From assembly GCF_001499855.1 (NCBI RefSeq), contig NZ_LQIK01000029.1:1-64000 (forward strand): 64,000 nucleotides of DNA, given 5' to 3'. The notes beneath the pieces are model-generated. The model was not told the DNA's origin, made no database searches, and worked only from the letters and a program-made list of their open reading frames with translations. A program made the translations under genes and the position numbers. Origin of the DNA: Mycobacterium sp. GA-0227b. GTDB taxonomy: Bacteria > Actinomycetota > Actinomycetes > Mycobacteriales > Mycobacteriaceae. Below, piece after piece: positions 63,364 to 64,000 of this stretch. How positions within the stretch are numbered: position 1 is the first letter of the stretch; the number at the start of each line of letters is the position of its first letter.

Positions 63364-64000
63364 ATGGACAACCGGGTGCAGTACGCCGACGTACTGATCA
63401 TCGGCGCGGGCATTTCGGGGATCGGCGCCGCCTATCGCCTGCAGGAGAAGAACCCGAACCTGAGCTACCTGGTCCTCGAGCGCCGAGCACGCATCGGCGG
63501 CACCTGGGACCTGCACCGCTATCCGGGCATCCGGTCCGACAGCGACATCTTCACGCTGAGTTATCCCTTCGAACCGTGGACGCGCCCGGAGAACGTGGCC
63601 GACGGCCCCGACATCCGCGAATACCTGGCCCAGACCGCCCGCAAGCACGGCATCGACAAGCACATCCGGTTCAACGCCCATGTGTTGTCCGTGGATTGGG
63701 ACTCGACGACCGACACCTGGACGGTGCAGACCGAGCAGGACGGGACGCCGACGACGTACCGCGGCCGCTTCCTGTTCTTCGGCACCGGCTATTACAACTA
63801 CGACGAGCCCTACCGCCCGGATTTCCCCGGCCTCGACGAGTTCAGCGGCGAGGTGGTGCACCCGCAGCACTGGCCGGAGTCGCTCGACTACGCCGGCAAG
63901 CGCATCGTCGTGATCGGCAGCGGCGCAACGGCGGTCAGCATGATCCCGTCGCTGACCGAGACGGCCGGGCACGTGACGATGCTGCAGCGGTCGCCGACGT
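63364..64000 (+). CDS. Baeyer-Villiger monooxygenase, EthA-like (partial)
   Basis: The first 212 codons of a flavin monooxygenase, cut by the window end. DVLIIGAGISGIGAAYRLQEKNPNLSYLVLERRARIGGTWDLHRYPGIRSDSD is the FAD-binding start, and IVVIGSGATAVSMIPSL begins the NADPH site. FFGTGYYNYDEPYRPDFPGLDEFSGEVVHPQHWPE carries the FxGxxxHxxxWP-type Baeyer-Villiger signature in the form VVHPQHWPE. The segments closely resemble mycobacterial EthA. GGAG precedes the ATG. It would insert oxygen next to a ketone or activate thioamides. Confidence 0.88.
   Translation, partial: MDNRVQYADVLIIGAGISGIGAAYRLQEKNPNLSYLVLERRARIGGTWDLHRYPGIRSDSDIFTLSYPFEPWTRPENVADGPDIREYLAQTARKHGIDKHIRFNAHVLSVDWDSTTDTWTVQTEQDGTPTTYRGRFLFFGTGYYNYDEPYRPDFPGLDEFSGEVVHPQHWPESLDYAGKRIVVIGSGATAVSMIPSLTETAGHVTMLQRSPT

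Overview
The window is high-GC actinobacterial DNA from a mycobacterium (Mycobacterium or Mycolicibacterium). The evidence is a complete yrbE/mce operon with mce-associated genes, many FadE/FadD/EchA-type lipid genes, a Cei-like LytR_C protein, lipoprotein SodC, an AofH-type amine oxidase, an EthA-like Baeyer-Villiger enzyme and frequent GTG and leaderless-looking starts.

Region 1 (about 1-46.5 kb) is a catabolic and uptake island. It holds an SCP2-type sterol carrier, two acyl-CoA synthetases, a P450 with a small ferredoxin, a KshA-like Rieske oxygenase, several SDRs, four acyl-CoA dehydrogenase genes (two adjacent, probably one heteromer), many enoyl-CoA hydratases, two thiolases (one frameshifted), an AMACR-like CoA racemase/transferase, a MaoC hydratase, a TesB thioesterase, a TetR regulator, the mce importer, an AveC-like membrane protein and an LLM flavin enzyme. 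Together they could import a sterol- or terpenoid-like lipid, hydroxylate and CoA-activate it, and shorten it by beta-oxidation. The substrate is inferred. A 12-bp palindrome (TCGAACGTTCGA and close variants) occurs in ten intergenic places, mostly in front of these transcription units, and looks like one regulon. The island also carries gene remnants, an IS3-type element and decayed IS DNA.

Region 2 (about 46.5-54.1 kb) is accessory DNA: long non-coding stretches with a second, unrelated palindrome (ATGGATAAT-N4-ATTATCCAT, five copies), an MbcA-like orphan antitoxin domain, a frameshifted Fic toxin with its antitoxin, an XRE regulator plus ImmA/IrrE protease pair, and divergent from that pair two class III nucleotide cyclases followed by a three-helix membrane protein of PycTM type. 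The last block looks like a Pycsar anti-phage system with two cyclases and CapH/CapP-like control. The region ends at a 44-bp 3' piece of an initiator tRNA-Met gene plus its terminator, the expected scar (attR) of an element integrated into that tRNA gene.

Region 3 (54.2-64 kb) looks like host core genome: an AMP-binding ligase, SodC, an alpha/beta hydrolase, an IS481-type element with a broken transposase, a quinone-reductase-like MDR enzyme, a second hydrolase, AofH, an F420-type LLM oxidoreductase and the start of a Baeyer-Villiger monooxygenase that runs off the end.
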